From NCBI RefSeq assembly GCF_003233845.1, contig NZ_QKRB01000046.1, positions 124,001-188,000 of the forward strand: 64,000 nucleotides of DNA, given 5' to 3'. Origin of the DNA: Paenibacillus sambharensis. GTDB taxonomy: Bacteria > Bacillota > Bacilli > Paenibacillales > Paenibacillaceae. This document shows positions 26,192 through 34,756 of the stretch, in pieces (positions within the stretch are counted from its first letter, which is position 1; each line of letters opens with the position of its first letter). The notes under the pieces were generated by a model. It was not told the DNA's origin. It saw nothing but the letters and a program-made list of their open reading frames with translations, and did not search any database. The position numbers and the translations under genes were made by a program.

Positions 26192-26836
26192 CTAGCTATC
26201 ATGCTGCTTCACTAACCGTGTATTAAAGACAAAATTTACAGCGACGGCATCATCGATATATCCAATTGGGAATACGAAATCGGGGATACAATCTGTTGGC
26301 AGGATGAAGTAGATCAGCGCACTTCCGATTATCGCAAGTTCAAGGGCAGTGCCTCGTTTTAAGCGGAAACGGTCGTACATTTCTTTTAGCTGTTGAATGA
26401 ATGGACCTGAGCTTCCTACTTCCTGGAGTTTTCCGATAAACTTCTGAAGAATCGTCTGTCTTCCTTCGTCTGTTTGTGAGAACTGCTCATACTGTGACAA
26501 TTTCTCCTGCATGCTCCCCATACTAAAGTTCTGGTCATAGGAATGGGTGGATTGCAGCACTTCTTCGATATTGGCAATCGAGCTGTTAAGCTCGGATTGG
26601 CCGGAAGATGCAGGGTAACCGGCAGCAGCAAATAACCGCGAGACAGGAACATCCAAGCACTCAGCCAGTCTTTGCAAATGAGCTGGAGTTGCTTTGCGTT
26701 TGCCATTGATTATTCGAGATATAGTAGCGGCATCGATACCCGTAAGCTGATCTAACTTCCGTATAGATAGCGAACGTTCGTTTAACAGGTCTGTTAATAT
26801 CAAACCCAGTTTATTGTCTGTTGGTTGTTCGGCCAT
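26192..26836 (-). CDS. XRE-family regulator fused to a DUF1232 (YkvA-like) membrane domain
   Basis: A 214-residue protein. The N-terminal helix-turn-helix of the XRE type is clear (LSIRKLDQLTGIDAATISRI, then INGKRKATPAHLQRLAE, about residues 18-65). A helical linker follows. The C-terminus carries the DUF1232 signature (ALIYFILPTDCIPDFVFPIG, then YIDDAVAV), a short membrane-associated hairpin. It could therefore be a membrane-tethered DNA-binding regulator. The ATG at 26836 follows AGGAAAGG; an ATG three codons earlier (26845) is also possible. It is divergent from the LCP gene across a large symmetric operator and probably controls both directions. Confidence 0.83.
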   Translation of the reverse strand: MAEQPTDNKLGLILTDLLNERSLSIRKLDQLTGIDAATISRIINGKRKATPAHLQRLAECLDVPVSRLFAAAGYPASSGQSELNSSIANIEEVLQSTHSYDQNFSMGSMQEKLSQYEQFSQTDEGRQTILQKFIGKLQEVGSSGPFIQQLKEMYDRFRLKRGTALELAIIGSALIYFILPTDCIPDFVFPIGYIDDAVAVNFVFNTRLVKQHDS

Positions 26837-26913
26837 AATGTGCATGTCCTTTCCTGAAAAATTGCTGGTATCCTGCCATTGAACGATACAAGCAAGGCAG
26901 GCGGGTTGCATGT

Positions 26914-26969
26914 TATACCAATATATCTATTGCGTTGACAATTTGTCAACGGGTGGGTATATTGGTATA
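26914..26969. promoter_or_regulatory. Concentric double palindrome with overlapping divergent promoters
   Basis: Outer arms TATACCAATATA (26914-26925) and TATATTGGTATA (26958-26969) are perfect complements. Inside them CGTTGACAA-t-TTGTCAACG (26933-26951) is a perfect 19-base palindrome with nearly the same centre. It contains plus-strand TTGACA (26935-26940), a 17-bp spacer and TATATT (26958-26963). The mirror set on the minus strand is TTGACA at 26949-26944 and TATATT at 26925-26920. Two back-to-back promoters thus share one core. Confidence 0.75.
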
Positions 26970-27032
26970 CTTCAATCTATAAACATGCCAATTCACCATT
27001 GAATTAGTTGGCATCATCAGGAGGGACAATGT

Positions 27033-28178
27033 TTGAAAACCAGTAGTTCCAGAACGGGGTTTACCCGCCTTCGGCAGTGGTATGCCAATCGTTCACGTTT
27101 ACAAAAGGCCAGCATACTAGTCATGATAGTCCTTTTACTCTTCGGTGCACTGGGATGCGTCGCAGTATACCAGAATATGCATAAATCCACAATTAATTTG
27201 GCTAATGTCATTCTGGAAGAGACAGAGAAGGAAGATAGTAAGAGTCGGGACCTTGATCGTGAACAGAAGCTGTCTGACATGGGAGCCGTGACCGAGGAAG
27301 ACTTCTACACACTGATCATTGGCCTAGATAACAGTGACAGCCATGCCGGTCTTAATACGGATACGTTATTAGTTGCCCATGTTATACCCGGCCATAATAT
27401 GATCAAGCTGATGTCGATCCCCCGGGATTTGCGTGTCACTAATCTGCGCGGTTTTGCAGCTAAGATTAATTCTATTTTTGCCAATGGATACAATTACGCG
27501 GTTCGGCAGTCACAGGAGAATCCTGGTCTGCTTTCGGGCAAATATGTACAGCTGGGTAATAAGAATGTTCCTGAAGAATACATAAGTTCTGGCATGGTAA
27601 TGGCGAGAGAGACGCTTGAGCGTTATATGGGAATTCATATTGATTATACATTCCTGGCAAACTATCAATCCTTGATTTCACTGGTTGATGAGGTAGGCGG
27701 CATAGAAATCAATGTCGAACGGAGCATGGAATATGATGCCCCTTCCGAGGATATGTTCATAAGATTTGAGCCGGGCCTTCAGGTACTGGATGGGGAAAAA
27801 GCGCTTCATTACGCTCGTTTTCGCAAAGATAACCGCGGCAGCAGCTTTCATTCCAACGATTTTGAACGCGGTATGCGCCAGCAGCAGATCATTATTGCAC
27901 TCATCGATAAGCTGACATCCTGGGACAACCTGCCTAAGGCGTTCGAAATCATGGATATCGTCTCATCCAATCTCAAAACCGATATGTCTCCGAACATGAT
28001 GATTTCATTAGTAAGACAATACTACGGGAAAATTACCAGGGACAATATTTACAGTCTGCCGTTTCCGGGGCAATGGAATGCTCCATATGTTGACGCTGAT
28101 CAAGAGGAGCTGGAGGAACGGCTTAGACAGTTTGTATCGCTTGATCGGCCTAATATAGATAGAACAACGGGGTCATAA
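27033..28178 (+). CDS. LytR-CpsA-Psr (LCP) family cell-wall glycopolymer ligase
   Basis: A 381-residue protein with a short cytoplasmic tail, one membrane helix (ASILVMIVLLLFGALGCVAV, about residues 26-45) and an extracellular LCP domain. Conserved catalytic patterns are visible: GLNTDTLLVAHV, SIPRDLRV, DEVGGIEINV, HYARFRKDN. Family enzymes move undecaprenyl-linked glycopolymers such as teichoic acids onto peptidoglycan. The start is TTG at 27033, 7 bases after AGGAGGG; the ATG at 27029 is out of frame. It is followed at about 30 bases by an FtsW/RodA-type gene and driven by the concentric operator promoter. Confidence 0.88.
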   Translation: MKTSSSRTGFTRLRQWYANRSRLQKASILVMIVLLLFGALGCVAVYQNMHKSTINLANVILEETEKEDSKSRDLDREQKLSDMGAVTEEDFYTLIIGLDNSDSHAGLNTDTLLVAHVIPGHNMIKLMSIPRDLRVTNLRGFAAKINSIFANGYNYAVRQSQENPGLLSGKYVQLGNKNVPEEYISSGMVMARETLERYMGIHIDYTFLANYQSLISLVDEVGGIEINVERSMEYDAPSEDMFIRFEPGLQVLDGEKALHYARFRKDNRGSSFHSNDFERGMRQQQIIIALIDKLTSWDNLPKAFEIMDIVSSNLKTDMSPNMMISLVRQYYGKITRDNIYSLPFPGQWNAPYVDADQEELEERLRQFVSLDRPNIDRTTGS

Positions 28179-28209
28179 ATACAACTACGTGAGGAAGGCC
28201 GGAATTAGG

Positions 28210-29331
28210 ATGAAAATACTAGCGAAGCGTTTAGACTACCCGATCATACTAATCCTGATTTGTTTTATGGCTATTAGCACGCTTGCAATCAAGAGTTCTA
28301 CTATGGGCACCAGATATGAGGGACTTCATGTCAATAATATGGTGATGTACGCTGTTTTGCTGATCCCAGTGATTATTATCGCCTGTCTGGATTACCGGTT
28401 AATAGTCCGCTACTTTTCTACTGCATTATATGTGCTGGGAGTAGGCTTACTTGTATTCGTGCACTTTAACGGCATGAATCTGAATGGTTCCACGCGGTGG
28501 ATCAGCTTGGGACCTGTCCAGTTCCAACCCTCAGAGGTTGTGAAGATATTTGTTATTCTCATGATTGCCAGCATGTTAACAAAGCGCAACGGTGCCCCCC
28601 TCCAAATTATAAAAGATATCGTTCCCATCTCAATTATTACGTTGATCCCGGTCCTGCTTATCTTAATGCAGCCGGATCTAGGCACTTCAATTGTATATTT
28701 CGGTATTCTGGCCGGATTGCTCCTGCTTGGCAACATGCGCTGGATTCACGTAGCCATCAGTACCGCCACGCTTGCTATTACCACGGCATTATTAGTTTGG
28801 TTATATGAAGCGAATCATGCGTTTCTATCCAAGATTGTCAAGCCCCATCAATTATCCAGAATACAAGCATTCATCGATCCTGCTTCCGATCCGGATAAAA
28901 GCTGGCATGTTCTAAACTCCATCCGTGCGATTAGTACCGGGGAATTGTTCGGTAAGGGATATAGGCAAGGGTTTATCGTGCAAAACGGGTTCATCCCATA
29001 CGACTATGCCGATTCAATATTTGTTGTCATCGGGGAAGAATTCGGGTTTATGGGTAGTGCAATGTTACTGATTCTATACTTTCTCCTTATGTACAGAATG
29101 GTTCGCATTGCTCATGACAGCAGCGACATCTCCGGAACCTATATCGTAGTAGGCGTCATGTCGATGTTAATCCTTCAGATAGTTGAAAATATTGCGATGC
29201 ATATGGGGCTAATGCCTCTCACGGGAATTGCACTGCCATTCATCAGCTACGGCGGAAGCTCACTGCTTACCAATATGGTCGCGGTAGGTCTGGTCTTAAG
29301 CGTTAGAATCCACCAGTCTCCAGCTTCTTAA
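28210..29331 (+). CDS. FtsW/RodA/SpoVE-family (SEDS) protein
   Basis: A 373-residue polytopic membrane protein of the SEDS family, which polymerise glycan strands from lipid II. Typical motifs are GSTRWISLGPVQFQPSEVVK, MQPDLGTSIVYFG, a large extracellular loop with GELFGKGYRQGFIVQNGFIP, and GIALPFISYGGSSLL at the end. I prefer the ATG at 28210 (GAGGAAGG upstream); a GTG at 28189 is inside that site. Paired with an LCP gene rather than with a class B PBP, which is less usual. It reads more like RodA than FtsW, but subtype is uncertain. Confidence 0.87.
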   Translation: MKILAKRLDYPIILILICFMAISTLAIKSSTMGTRYEGLHVNNMVMYAVLLIPVIIIACLDYRLIVRYFSTALYVLGVGLLVFVHFNGMNLNGSTRWISLGPVQFQPSEVVKIFVILMIASMLTKRNGAPLQIIKDIVPISIITLIPVLLILMQPDLGTSIVYFGILAGLLLLGNMRWIHVAISTATLAITTALLVWLYEANHAFLSKIVKPHQLSRIQAFIDPASDPDKSWHVLNSIRAISTGELFGKGYRQGFIVQNGFIPYDYADSIFVVIGEEFGFMGSAMLLILYFLLMYRMVRIAHDSSDISGTYIVVGVMSMLILQIVENIAMHMGLMPLTGIALPFISYGGSSLLTNMVAVGLVLSVRIHQSPAS

Positions 29332-29347
29332 CCTATACTTATACAGC

Positions 29348-29374
29348 AAGGCTGCCAGATTAACCGGCAGCCTT
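29348..29374. terminator. Rho-independent terminator after the LCP-SEDS operon
   Basis: Perfect 9-bp stem AAGGCTGCC / GGCAGCCTT with a 9-base loop and a following GTTATGTGTT. It also faces the converging SLH gene. Confidence 0.75.
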
Positions 29375-29389
29375 GTTATGTGTTATTGA

Positions 29390-32300
29390 TTATTTAGAAG
29401 TATCAAGAAGCTCTTTGATCTCCGGGTGGAGGGATAGCACACGATTAATCATAACGACCGCTTCAGCTCTAGTCGTATCCGCCTTCGGATCAAACCGTCC
29501 GTCAGGTCTTCCGTTTACAACAGCTGCAGTTGCAAGAGCAGCTATCTTCTGCCTGTTCCAGATGTAATCTACATCGGCAAAGGTCTTGGCTGGGTGTTGA
29601 CCATTTAATCCATTCAGGTCTACCAACCTGACGAGAATTTCGACTGCTTCCGCTCTCGAGATGCTCTTGTTTGGCTTGAACGTATGGTTCGGATAGCCTT
29701 TAATTAGACCAAGTGAACGGAGAATCTTGATCTGGTTACCAGCCCAGTGGCTGTGCGTATCCTCGAAGCAGTCTACAGGTACTGTACCGGATTCTTCCTT
29801 CATATTGAAGGCCCTTGCCAGCATGACACTGAATTCCGCTCTGGTAATGGCCTGGTTCGGCCGAAAACGACCGTCATCATATCCCTGAACGAACCCCAGC
29901 TTGATGGCAAGCGCAATCTCGGATTCTGCCCAGTGCTGGGCAAGGTCCGCAAAATACGCAACAACCGTCTGCTTTAAGTTTGCTGCAATGACAGCCAACA
30001 GTTCAGCCACGTTCACGACTCCGCTGAACACAGGCTTAACTGCCGGTTCAGCAGCCGGGGGGCTTTCTGGTGTGAAAACCGGAGGTATATATGGATACGT
30101 TGGTGGTTGCCCCGGATCCGTCCCTGGATCTGGCCCCGGATCCGTCCCTGGATCTGGCCCCGGATCCGTCCCTGGATCTGGCCCTGGATCCGTTCCCGGA
30201 TCTGTCCCTGGATCCGTTCCCGGATCTGGCCCTGGATCCGTTCCCGGATCTGGCCCTGGATCCGTTCCCGGATCTGGCCCTGGATCCGTTCCCGGATCTG
30301 GCCCTGGATCCGTTCCCGGATCTGGCCCTGGGTCCGTTCCCGGGTCTGTCCCCGGATCGGTACCTGGATCCGTTCCCGGATCTGTCCCCGGATCGGTACC
30401 TGGATCCGTTCCCGGATCTGTCCCCGGATCGGTACCTGGATCCGTTCCCGGGTCTGTACCTGGATCGCTTCCCGGATCTGTCCCCGGATCTGTCCCCGGA
30501 TCTGTGCCTGGATCTGTGCCTGGATCCGTTCCCGGGTCTGTCCCCGGATCGGTACCTGGATCCGTCCCCGGATCTGTGCCTGGATCCGTGCCTGGATCGG
30601 TGCCCGGGTCTGTCCCCGGATCGGTCACAGGATCCGTGCCTGGATCGGTGCCCGGATCCGTTCCTGGATCGGTTCCCGGATCCGTTCCCGGGTCTGTCCC
30701 CGGATCTGTCCCCGGATCGGTCACAGGATCGGTCACAGGATCCAACGATTCATCTATGATGCCGTCAAAGCCGATCTGCTGCAGACGAAGCTTGATTCGT
30801 TCCTTCTCCGCGTTCGACAGCGGCGCAGCAGGAGCTGTCTTGTAATTTCTTCCCGTAATATAGCTGACGTCCTCCTGCGCGCCTCCACTTGTCAGCGGCA
30901 GCGGTTCAGGTATACGGGCATAATCCGTAAAATCGATGATTTTCCAGCTGCTGTCGACATCGAGCTTCGAGAGAATCAGACGTTCGGTCTTCGTCTCGCT
31001 CCACAGATACGTCATATCAGCAGACGAGGTATTCGCCCCAGCCGTAAAGCCGGTGCCCCGGAACGAGATTACATAGTCATTCGCATCGTTGCTGCCGCCG
31101 GCTGCCTGCGCCCACAGATCGGCAAACTCTCTTACTCCTGCAGCCACCAGATGGTTCTTGCGCGAGATCAGGAACTGCTTTTCCGCTTCCCAGCCTTCCT
31201 TAAGTCCCGTATGCCGGAATGTCCGGTTAATGTCCACGATCATGAAGATAGGGTTTAGCGTATTGCGGTTATGGTACGGGTTGTCAAAATAACGCCGCAG
31301 CGTCTCCTTCTGCGGATATGCATCCGGGCTGTACGGTTCCGCCGGATGCACGGTCCACCTGTTCACACCGGATGTATGCACGGACCCAACCGGATCGACT
31401 GTGAACGAATTCATCAGGATATTGCCTTGGCTCCGGTCAACCTGCTGCGCCGGGGCCATCGATGAAGCGGTATCCGGATAATAGGGCAGCAGGGCAGGAG
31501 ATCCATCTCCAGTCAGCCAGCCCGCATTGTACTGTGTCGCATTCCAGCCCATATAAGCATAAATGCCAAACGTCTGCCGTACCCATTCGGTCTGCTGCTG
31601 ATTGATGGACTCCGTAATAACCGAAGAAGGCCGGTACCGTTCAGGAATGCTCAACCATACACTCGGTTCACCCGCTGTGCCGCCTACATGCAGCTCAGGC
31701 ATCGCGTTGTAGCGGTACATATACAGGAATTCGTGGACCTGGGTCTGAAAGTGAGACATCGTGGCATTATTGGTATACTCAAAATAATACGCAATCTCAT
31801 CGCCGTACAAATCGGCATACTGCATCACCTTGGCCAGCTGCGGCCGATTCCCCGGATCAAAGACAAAATGGTTCGTCATGGCCCATGTCACCGTGGCGTT
31901 CGGATCAACACTGAGCATGTCCTGCCGAAACTCCTCCATCTCCTGCAGCGTCGTTTCGCTGCCGTTCCTTCCATTCAATACCGCAGGAAAAATCAAATAA
32001 TCCTTTGCCCGGTCCGGCGTCAGTACTCTAGGCATCTCTGCACCAGCTTGCGCCGGATTATAGCTGTAGTAGACAGCCAGCTCCCGGATATCGACATAGG
32101 CATTGTCCCTGCCCGGTGCCTGTCCAGGAACACCGATGATCCGTATCGCATCACCATAAGCGTGTTCGAAGGTGAACCGGTACGTCATTCCGCTGCTCGC
32201 AGGGTCGCCCGGAAACGCCGGACTAACCTGCTGAGTGCTCACATCATGCCATATCCCCTGATAACGGACCTGCACTCTGGGCTCCTCGGCATACCATCCC

Positions 32301-32647
32301 CCGTTAAGCTCATTGATGGTCGCTGCCGTAAAGACAAGCGTATTAAAGTTATAGACGGCATCAAAGGTCAGCCCCCATTCCACCTCAGGATGCAGGACGC
32401 CCGGTTGAACCGAGCTGGCCTCATTGGCGCCTGAATCAGCATTGCCATCTGTCATGACTAACAAGGCGTTGCCGAAGTAATCATATGTGTAAAGAGCATC
32501 AGCTGCCTTGGAAGCAAAATTGCTATCCGAGTAACCGTTCACTCCGTAACCGGCAGCTGATCCGGCAATAACGGGCAGAGGGGGATGCAGACAATACCAG
32601 AACAGAATCATAAAAGCCAGACTGCCGACTCCTAATCGTTGTCGCAT
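29390..32647 (-). CDS. Large SLH-domain surface protein with Asp-Pro-Gly-Thr repeats
   Basis: A 1085-residue secreted protein. In order: signal peptide (LAFMILFWYCLHPPLPVIAG); a discoidin-like beta-sandwich region (about 40-190, with RFTFEHAYGDAIRIIGVPGQ); a large unassigned domain (about 200-600, with TWAMTNHFVFDPGN and YGDEIAYYFEYTNNATMSHF); about 53 four-residue repeats, DPGT with DPGP, DPVT and DPGS variants (about 630-845); and three SLH modules (HWAESEIALAIKLGFVQGY, HWAGNQIKILRSLGLIKGY, IWNRQKIAALATAAVVNGR). SLH modules anchor proteins to pyruvylated wall polymers. ATG at 32647; GGAGG is 14 bases upstream. The big middle domain could be a polysaccharide-acting enzyme, but this is inference. 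Confidence 0.85.
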   Translation of the reverse strand: MRQRLGVGSLAFMILFWYCLHPPLPVIAGSAAGYGVNGYSDSNFASKAADALYTYDYFGNALLVMTDGNADSGANEASSVQPGVLHPEVEWGLTFDAVYNFNTLVFTAATINELNGGWYAEEPRVQVRYQGIWHDVSTQQVSPAFPGDPASSGMTYRFTFEHAYGDAIRIIGVPGQAPGRDNAYVDIRELAVYYSYNPAQAGAEMPRVLTPDRAKDYLIFPAVLNGRNGSETTLQEMEEFRQDMLSVDPNATVTWAMTNHFVFDPGNRPQLAKVMQYADLYGDEIAYYFEYTNNATMSHFQTQVHEFLYMYRYNAMPELHVGGTAGEPSVWLSIPERYRPSSVITESINQQQTEWVRQTFGIYAYMGWNATQYNAGWLTGDGSPALLPYYPDTASSMAPAQQVDRSQGNILMNSFTVDPVGSVHTSGVNRWTVHPAEPYSPDAYPQKETLRRYFDNPYHNRNTLNPIFMIVDINRTFRHTGLKEGWEAEKQFLISRKNHLVAAGVREFADLWAQAAGGSNDANDYVISFRGTGFTAGANTSSADMTYLWSETKTERLILSKLDVDSSWKIIDFTDYARIPEPLPLTSGGAQEDVSYITGRNYKTAPAAPLSNAEKERIKLRLQQIGFDGIIDESLDPVTDPVTDPGTDPGTDPGTDPGTDPGTDPGTDPGTDPVTDPGTDPGTDPGTDPGTDPGTDPGTDPGTDPGTDPGTDPGTDPGTDPGTDPGSDPGTDPGTDPGTDPGTDPGTDPGTDPGTDPGTDPGTDPGTDPGTDPGPDPGTDPGPDPGTDPGPDPGTDPGPDPGTDPGPDPGTDPGTDPGTDPGPDPGTDPGPDPGTDPGPDPGTDPGQPPTYPYIPPVFTPESPPAAEPAVKPVFSGVVNVAELLAVIAANLKQTVVAYFADLAQHWAESEIALAIKLGFVQGYDDGRFRPNQAITRAEFSVMLARAFNMKEESGTVPVDCFEDTHSHWAGNQIKILRSLGLIKGYPNHTFKPNKSISRAEAVEILVRLVDLNGLNGQHPAKTFADVDYIWNRQKIAALATAAVVNGRPDGRFDPKADTTRAEAVVMINRVLSLHPEIKELLDTSK
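30110..30742. repeat. 12-bp coding tandem repeat array
   Basis: About 53 degenerate 12-bp units with GGATCC/GGATCT/GGATCG cores encode the DPGT/DPGP linker of the SLH protein on the minus strand. The period divides by three, so all plus-strand frames stay open for hundreds of codons; those antisense frames are artefacts. Confidence 0.9.
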
Positions 32648-32838
32648 ATACGCACTTTCTTCCTCCTTCGCAGCTGTCAATTCCCATAAACAGATTATGT
32701 ACTGAGCCCAAAATATAACAGGGTTAACCCCAGCTTAGACATATTATCGGAAATCGCAGATATTTAATGTAGTGAAATTTCCCACTTCTATGAAATAGTG
32801 ATAATACATTGTCGAGTTATTGAGGTGCTGGCAAAAAA

Positions 32839-32885
32839 ACTCCCCTTCAAGCGGCAGTTAATAACCTGTCTGCTTAAAGGGGAGT
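32839..32885 (-). terminator. Strong terminator of the ABC exporter operon
   Basis: ACTCCCCTT pairs with AAGGGGAGT, with partial inner pairing, and is followed on the minus strand by seven T residues, just past the second exporter gene. Confidence 0.85.
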
Positions 32886-32890
32886 CTCGC

Positions 32891-34756
32891 TTAACCGGCC
32901 ATCTCCGCCTGTTCGAATTGGCTGTTGTACAGATTGGCATAGAAGCCGCCGCGTGCCATTAATTCATCATGGGTGCCCTGCTCGATAATGTCGCCTTCGT
33001 TCATGCACAGGATGATATCCGCACCCCGGATGGTGGACAGCCGGTGAGCAATGATAAAGCTTGTGCGCCCTTCCATCAGCTTATCCATTGCCTTCTGAAT
33101 CAGAATTTCGGTCCGGGTATCGACGGAGCTTGTTGCTTCATCCAGAATCAGCACCTTCGGATCAGCCAGGATCGCTCTTGCGATTGTCAGCAGCTGCTTC
33201 TGTCCCTGCGACACATTGCTGGTCTCTTCATTCAGCTCCATCTGGTAGCCGCCCGGCAGCGTCCGGACAAAATGATCCGCCTGCGCTTCCCGCGCCGCTT
33301 CATATACCTCTTCATCCGTGGCGCCAAGCCTTCCGTACCGGATATTATCCATTATCGTCCCGGTGAACAGCCATGTATCCTGCAGCACCATGCCGAATTT
33401 GCTCCGCAGATCCTGCCGGGAGAACTCCGTCAAACTATGGCCGTCCATATAGATCACCCCGCCGGACAGCTCATGGAAGCGCATGAGCAGCTTGACGATC
33501 GTTGTTTTCCCCGCGCCTGTCGGTCCGACGATCGCAACCCGCTGACCGGCCTTCACATCGATTGAGAAGTCCTTGATTACCAGCTTGTCGCTGTCATAGC
33601 CGAACTTCACATGGTCAAAGCGGATATGCCCCTGCAGGCCGGCTTCGTCTGCCGCTGCCGTTACCGGATGCTCCTCTTCCTCCGGTTCATCTAGAAACTC
33701 GAACACCCGCTCCGCTGCGGCGGCCATGCGCTGCAGCTGGCTCGATATATTCGCAATCTGAATGATCGGCTGCGTGAAGCTGCGCACATATTGAATGAAT
33801 GCCTGGATGCCGCCGATGCTCACGCTTCCGCCTGCTGCCAGTGATGCGCCGACAATACAGATCACGACATAGCCAAGATTGCCGACAAACTGCATCACCG
33901 GCATCATAAGGCCGGATAAGAACTCCGCTTTCTTCGCGCTTGCGGCCAGCTTCTCGTTATCTGTATCGAACGCCTCCAGCGCCTTCTGCTCGCCATTGAA
34001 CGCCTTCATCACGACATGCCCGCCGTAAATCTCCTCGACCTGTCCGTTTACACGGCCCAGATACTGCTGCTGGCTCACAAAATGCTTCTGCGACAGCTTA
34101 ACAAGCGTCGCTACCAGAACCAGGGACACCGGCACCATCACAATGGCGATCAATGTCATCTGCCAGCTGATCGTCAGCATCATCACGATAACACCGATCA
34201 AGGTAGCGGCTGAGGTAAGCAGCTGGGTAATGCTTTGGCTGAGCGACTGCTCGACAGTATCGATATCGTTCGTAATCCGGGACAGCACGTCGCCCTGGCT
34301 GTTCCGGTGGAAATAGCCGAGCGGCATCCGGTTGATCTTCCGCATCAGCGCGTTGCGCAGGTTGTAGGATATCCGGGTTGAGACACCCGACATGACATGG
34401 CCCTGGATATAGCCGAATGCAGCGCTGATCAGATACAGTCCGATAAGCACCAAACCAATGGTTCCGATATAACCGAAGTCGATACCGCTCTCGGCGCCCT
34501 TCATCATTCTGGCTACGCCTGCCGCCAGCTCATCTGTAGCCATGGCCAATATTTTCGGACCAATAATGGTAAAGATTGAAGCCGCTACCGCTAGCATCGC
34601 TACCACAATCAAATGCCCTTTGAACGGCTTCATGTAGGACAGCAGCTTGCGAATGCCGCCCTTGAAATCCTTGGCCTGCTCCATGCTGCCCATGCCCATC
34701 GGCCCTGCTGGAGGACCCGCAGGCGGACGCTTGCCGCTTCTGCCGGACTCACTCAT
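32891..34756 (-). CDS. ABC exporter half-transporter, catalytic partner of a heterodimer
   Basis: A 621-residue fusion of six membrane helices and an ATPase domain, class B multidrug/lipid exporter type. The ATPase has Walker A GPTGAGKTTI, Walker B VLILDEATSSVD with the catalytic Glu, and switch His IIAHRLSTI. The signature is degenerate: VSQGQKQ instead of LSGGQ. The upstream partner has the opposite pattern, which is the division of labour known in heterodimers such as BmrCD and TM287/288. The N-terminus is Gly/Pro/Met-rich. It overlaps the upstream gene by four bases. Substrate unknown; drug efflux is likely given the MarR regulator. Confidence 0.9.
   Translation of the reverse strand: MSESGRSGKRPPAGPPAGPMGMGSMEQAKDFKGGIRKLLSYMKPFKGHLIVVAMLAVAASIFTIIGPKILAMATDELAAGVARMMKGAESGIDFGYIGTIGLVLIGLYLISAAFGYIQGHVMSGVSTRISYNLRNALMRKINRMPLGYFHRNSQGDVLSRITNDIDTVEQSLSQSITQLLTSAATLIGVIVMMLTISWQMTLIAIVMVPVSLVLVATLVKLSQKHFVSQQQYLGRVNGQVEEIYGGHVVMKAFNGEQKALEAFDTDNEKLAASAKKAEFLSGLMMPVMQFVGNLGYVVICIVGASLAAGGSVSIGGIQAFIQYVRSFTQPIIQIANISSQLQRMAAAAERVFEFLDEPEEEEHPVTAAADEAGLQGHIRFDHVKFGYDSDKLVIKDFSIDVKAGQRVAIVGPTGAGKTTIVKLLMRFHELSGGVIYMDGHSLTEFSRQDLRSKFGMVLQDTWLFTGTIMDNIRYGRLGATDEEVYEAAREAQADHFVRTLPGGYQMELNEETSNVSQGQKQLLTIARAILADPKVLILDEATSSVDTRTEILIQKAMDKLMEGRTSFIIAHRLSTIRGADIILCMNEGDIIEQGTHDELMARGGFYANLYNSQFEQAEMAG

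Noticed and set aside
30110-30742. Possible CRISPR array because of regular repeats
   Set aside because: Units are 12 bp without spacers, in frame within a protein gene; no cas genes nearby.
29901-31258. Three long plus-strand frames (VPGSVPGS-, LDPFPDL- and RIRPWI-type repeats)
   Set aside because: They are shadows of the 12-bp coding repeat of the SLH protein, which keeps every frame open.
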